Assembly (NCBI RefSeq): GCF_011174675.1
Contig: NZ_JAANIG010000005.1
Coordinates: 1 to 64,000 of the forward strand
Length of the DNA: 64,000 bases
Direction: 5' to 3'
Source of the DNA: Perlabentimonas gracilis
Lineage (GTDB): Bacteria; Bacteroidota; Bacteroidia; Bacteroidales; Tenuifilaceae
Position numbers and translations under genes: made by a program. Under the pieces are notes generated by a model that was not told where the DNA came from, searched no databases, and saw only the letters and a program-made list of their open reading frames with translations. The first letter of the stretch is position 1, and every line of letters begins with the position of its first letter. This document shows, piece by piece, positions 62,179-64,000 of this stretch.

Positions 62179-62334
62179 TTACTCTAGTTCAATAAAATCA
62201 TCCTTCGGAATGCCACACACTGGGCATCTCCATTCGGGTGGGAGGTCTTCAAAAGGAGTGCCAGGCTCAATGCCTTGTGTTTGGTCTCCCACGTTGGGGT
62301 CGTATATGTATCCGCAAATTTTACACTTATGCAT
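62179..62334 (-). CDS. Rubredoxin
   Basis: This 51-aa protein has the two CxxC iron ligand pairs, [10 protein letters not shown] at the start and [11 protein letters not shown] near the end, and carries one Fe(SCys)4 centre. It transfers electrons to oxygen- or peroxide-detoxifying enzymes in anaerobes. The stop is TAA at 62179-62181 and the ATG is at 62332-62334. It follows the SiaC-like gene by 11 bases. Together with OsmC it hints at oxidative-stress defence. Confidence 0.95.
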   Translation of the reverse strand: MHKCKICGYIYDPNVGDQTQGIEPGTPFEDLPPEWRCPVCGIPKDDFIELE

Positions 62335-62345
62335 AATCAAAAAAA

Positions 62346-62717
62346 TTAAGTTATAACTATTAGATTAATGGGAACTTTGAAAAGTGCTTTAAAGTCCTGC
62401 CCCAAGTTCTTAATGGTGTCATCATCCTCCTCGTAGTACCATGAAATGCTTACATCGTTGCCCTTTGAGTAGCAATCCTCTATAAGCTTTATGATGTTGT
62501 ATAGAAATCGATTGGAACCACTATTGATGTATTCGATGGAGATTGAAACCTTAGTGCTCAGTTCAGGTAGGGTAATGTATTCCTCAATCCATTTAACTAC
62601 GGGCTGGTAAAACGATAGTGAATCTTCAGGAATTGACCGACCCGAAATTTTTATGTTTCCAGGAGTGAACTCAATCTCTGGGGTTTTGCTTGTCCCCTTG
62701 ATAAATAAGCTGTTCAT
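62346..62717 (-). CDS. DUF1987 / SiaC-like regulatory phosphoprotein
   Basis: This 123-aa protein belongs to DUF1987, the SiaC family. The pattern starts [20 protein letters not shown], with SGRSIPEDS carrying the likely phosphoryl-accepting Ser, followed by an N-rich [13 protein letters not shown]. SiaC is controlled by a SiaA/SiaB phosphatase-kinase pair that is not in this window. It is followed by rubredoxin, probably in one transcript. Confidence 0.85.
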   Translation of the reverse strand: MNSLFIKGTSKTPEIEFTPGNIKISGRSIPEDSLSFYQPVVKWIEEYITLPELSTKVSISIEYINSGSNRFLYNIIKLIEDCYSKGNDVSISWYYEEDDDTIKNLGQDFKALFKVPINLIVIT

Positions 62718-62812
62718 AAGCCCTTGGTTGATTATGTTATCAATGCTACGGTAAAGTTACGGAAAATGATTGGGTATGACAATATTTCGATTTTAAATTT
62801 ATGATATCAACC

Positions 62813-63814
62813 CTACAAATCTTTCGTTAGTCTTTGCCAGTATTTTGCCGCTGTACCGATACTGAATTTTCGATTGGGTTTTGCTCTCGATACGGTTACC
62901 TCTTGGGATGTACCACCTATTTCGAAGCTAAATACGAACCAATCCTCATCGTTAAAGCCCATGCTCCCAAAACGGAGGTCATGCATCCAAAGAGAACTAT
63001 CCGCCCTTTGCTCTACCATAAAAAAACCATCTGTAAAACGCTTCAGATCCTTAATCTTATCGTTCTGATCAAGATCGCCCAAAAGGTGCTCGTTTCTTTT
63101 TATATAGCTAAACTCCACTGTATGCTTGTCGAAATTGCTGATATAGCCGAAGTGGTATCCGGTTGAGTCCTCGGCAATGGCAAGCCATAGAAAGTTGGTT
63201 AAGGGTAACGGTGCAGTTTTTAAACGGGTATAGTCGATCTTCTGCACGTCAAGTTGTTCCATAATCTTCCTCTCAATACGTAGCTTGTTTGCAACCGAAA
63301 ACCCAACAAAGAGGGATGTATAGATTAAAATTGCAAAGGCCAATTCCTGCCTAATGAGTGATGCGTGGGACTTGAAGAGTAAAAGAATTAGTAGCACTAC
63401 AATTGGTAAGAGCAGTATGAAATCAATTATGCCCATTGAGTCGAAGGCTAAACGGGCATCGTTAAATGGGAGAAGTAGAGCCGTTCCGTAGGTGTTGAAT
63501 ATGTCGATGGTAGAGTGCATTAGTATGGCAATGAATGCCATGAACGACCATTGCTTTAGGAGGTTGTCTCGGTGAACTTTTGATGCTATATATCCCAGGA
63601 TTGGTGCGGCAACGGCTGCAAACACAATGGCGTGGCTTGGGCCACGATGGAACAGCAGCGCATCAACTGGGTGGAGTAGGGGCGTTATAAAGGCATCAAA
63701 ATCGGGTAATGAGCCTGCAATGGCTCCCCACACAAGTGCCTTGTTTCCTAATTTTTTCCCCAATACTACTTGACCCGTTGCAGCACCGAGAACTATATGG
63801 GTTAATGAGTCCAT
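62813..63814 (-). CDS. DUF457 / YdjM-type membrane protein (putative metal-dependent hydrolase)
   Basis: This 333-aa protein begins MDSLTHIVLGAATGQ, contains HRGPSHAIVFAAV near residue 55 and HSTIDIFNTYGTALL near 100, all typical of the LexA-regulated or DUF457 membrane hydrolases. The conserved His and Asp residues may bind a metal. About five membrane segments are followed by a soluble C-terminal domain. The substrate is unknown. It is divergent from the rlmD-like gene. Confidence 0.87.
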   Translation of the reverse strand: MDSLTHIVLGAATGQVVLGKKLGNKALVWGAIAGSLPDFDAFITPLLHPVDALLFHRGPSHAIVFAAVAAPILGYIASKVHRDNLLKQWSFMAFIAILMHSTIDIFNTYGTALLLPFNDARLAFDSMGIIDFILLLPIVVLLILLLFKSHASLIRQELAFAILIYTSLFVGFSVANKLRIERKIMEQLDVQKIDYTRLKTAPLPLTNFLWLAIAEDSTGYHFGYISNFDKHTVEFSYIKRNEHLLGDLDQNDKIKDLKRFTDGFFMVEQRADSSLWMHDLRFGSMGFNDEDWFVFSFEIGGTSQEVTVSRAKPNRKFSIGTAAKYWQRLTKDL

Positions 63815-63828
63815 ACAACTATTTTTGC

Positions 63829-63836
63829 TAACTTTG
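63829..63836 (+). promoter_or_regulatory. -7 promoter box for the rlmD-like gene
   Basis: TAACTTTG matches TAnnTTTG. The leader of about 50 nt carries a 6-bp hairpin (CCTGAT with ATCAGG, 63841-63858). Confidence 0.55.
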
Positions 63837-63893
63837 CCCCCCTGATTTAAACATCAGGAATTAAATTTCGTTCAATCTTCAAAAGTAGTAAAA

Positions 63894-64000
63894 GTGAGAA
63901 AACGTAGGCCAAACCCACACCTTGAAAATGTTCGTATTGTTGATTTGGCAGCCGAAGGCAAGGCCATAGCAAGGGTAGATGGTAAGATAATCTTTGTGCC
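63894..64000 (+). CDS. 23S rRNA (uracil-5-)-methyltransferase RlmD-like, partial
   Basis: The first 35 codons of a gene cut off by the window end start at a GTG. The translation (MRKRRPNPHLENVRIVDLAA, then EGKAIARVDGKIIFV) matches the N-terminal TRAM domain of RlmD/TrmA-type enzymes. The SAM domain would lie beyond the window. The -7 box at 63829 supports this start. Confidence 0.75.
   Translation, partial: MRKRRPNPHLENVRIVDLAAEGKAIARVDGKIIFV

Overview
The window reads as a chromosomal segment of a Bacteroidota bacterium, most likely Bacteroidales-like. Supporting signs are TonB-dependent and OMP_b-brl-type outer-membrane proteins, many SPII lipoproteins, a GldI-type FKBP locus next to a DHH phosphoesterase and ndk, a DoxX protein of the BT_3928 type, and repeated Bacteroidota -7 promoter boxes (TAnnTTTG) just upstream of start codons. 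No rRNA, tRNA, phage, transposase, CRISPR array or reverse transcriptase was seen. The sequence ends inside an rlmD-like gene.

Layout. 0-9.6 kb: a SagB-type nitroreductase lipoprotein, an RsmI-like methylase, a five-gene minus-strand operon (DHH phosphoesterase plus four FKBP lipoproteins with seven FKBP-like domains), ndk, DciA-like and recF, then a TPR membrane protein and ribH. 9.6-24.5 kb: a three-gene operon ending in a TerB/FHA-like/ABCG transporter, a sodium-solute symporter, a MATE exporter, a TPR protein with mtgA, a Cys/Met-metabolism PLP enzyme, and a glycosyltransferase/flippase pair. 24.6-29.3 kb: carbamate kinase and ornithine carbamoyltransferase, an RRM protein, DUF456, acylphosphatase, a nitroreductase and a Rossmann-fold oxidoreductase. 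29.5-35.5 kb: a six-gene set (hydrolase, two CrtI/RetSat-like FAD enzymes, SDR, SnoaL-like, DUF2141) that looks like an uncharacterised lipid or isoprenoid pathway. 35.7-51.3 kb: TonB receptor, cdaA, folP, tmk, a DoxX fusion, two FtsX-type permeases, SDR, a membrane protein and an OMP receptor. 51.5-64 kb: pruA, then the housekeeping series trmD-yicC-gmk-nadD-TPR, an SRAP protein with a TetR regulator, speB with a deoxyhypusine synthase-like gene, OsmC, rubredoxin, a SiaC-like protein, a DUF457 protein and partial rlmD.

The most unusual structure is at 54587-55119. A stand-alone four-helix-bundle (S23/bIVP-like) gene sits between gmk and nadD and is bracketed by perfect 29-bp inverted repeats built from 7-nt units. 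Other heptanucleotide arrays (GTCTAAA-type, GACTACC-type, GTCTTCC-type) and REP-like hairpins fill intergenic gaps elsewhere, and most gaps of the trmD-yicC-gmk-nadD-TPR series carry a different repeat family. This suggests a small mobile or RNA-level element family worth following. Polyamine, arginine and proline genes (speB, DHS-like, arcC, OTC, pruA) recur through the window and may feed one another.
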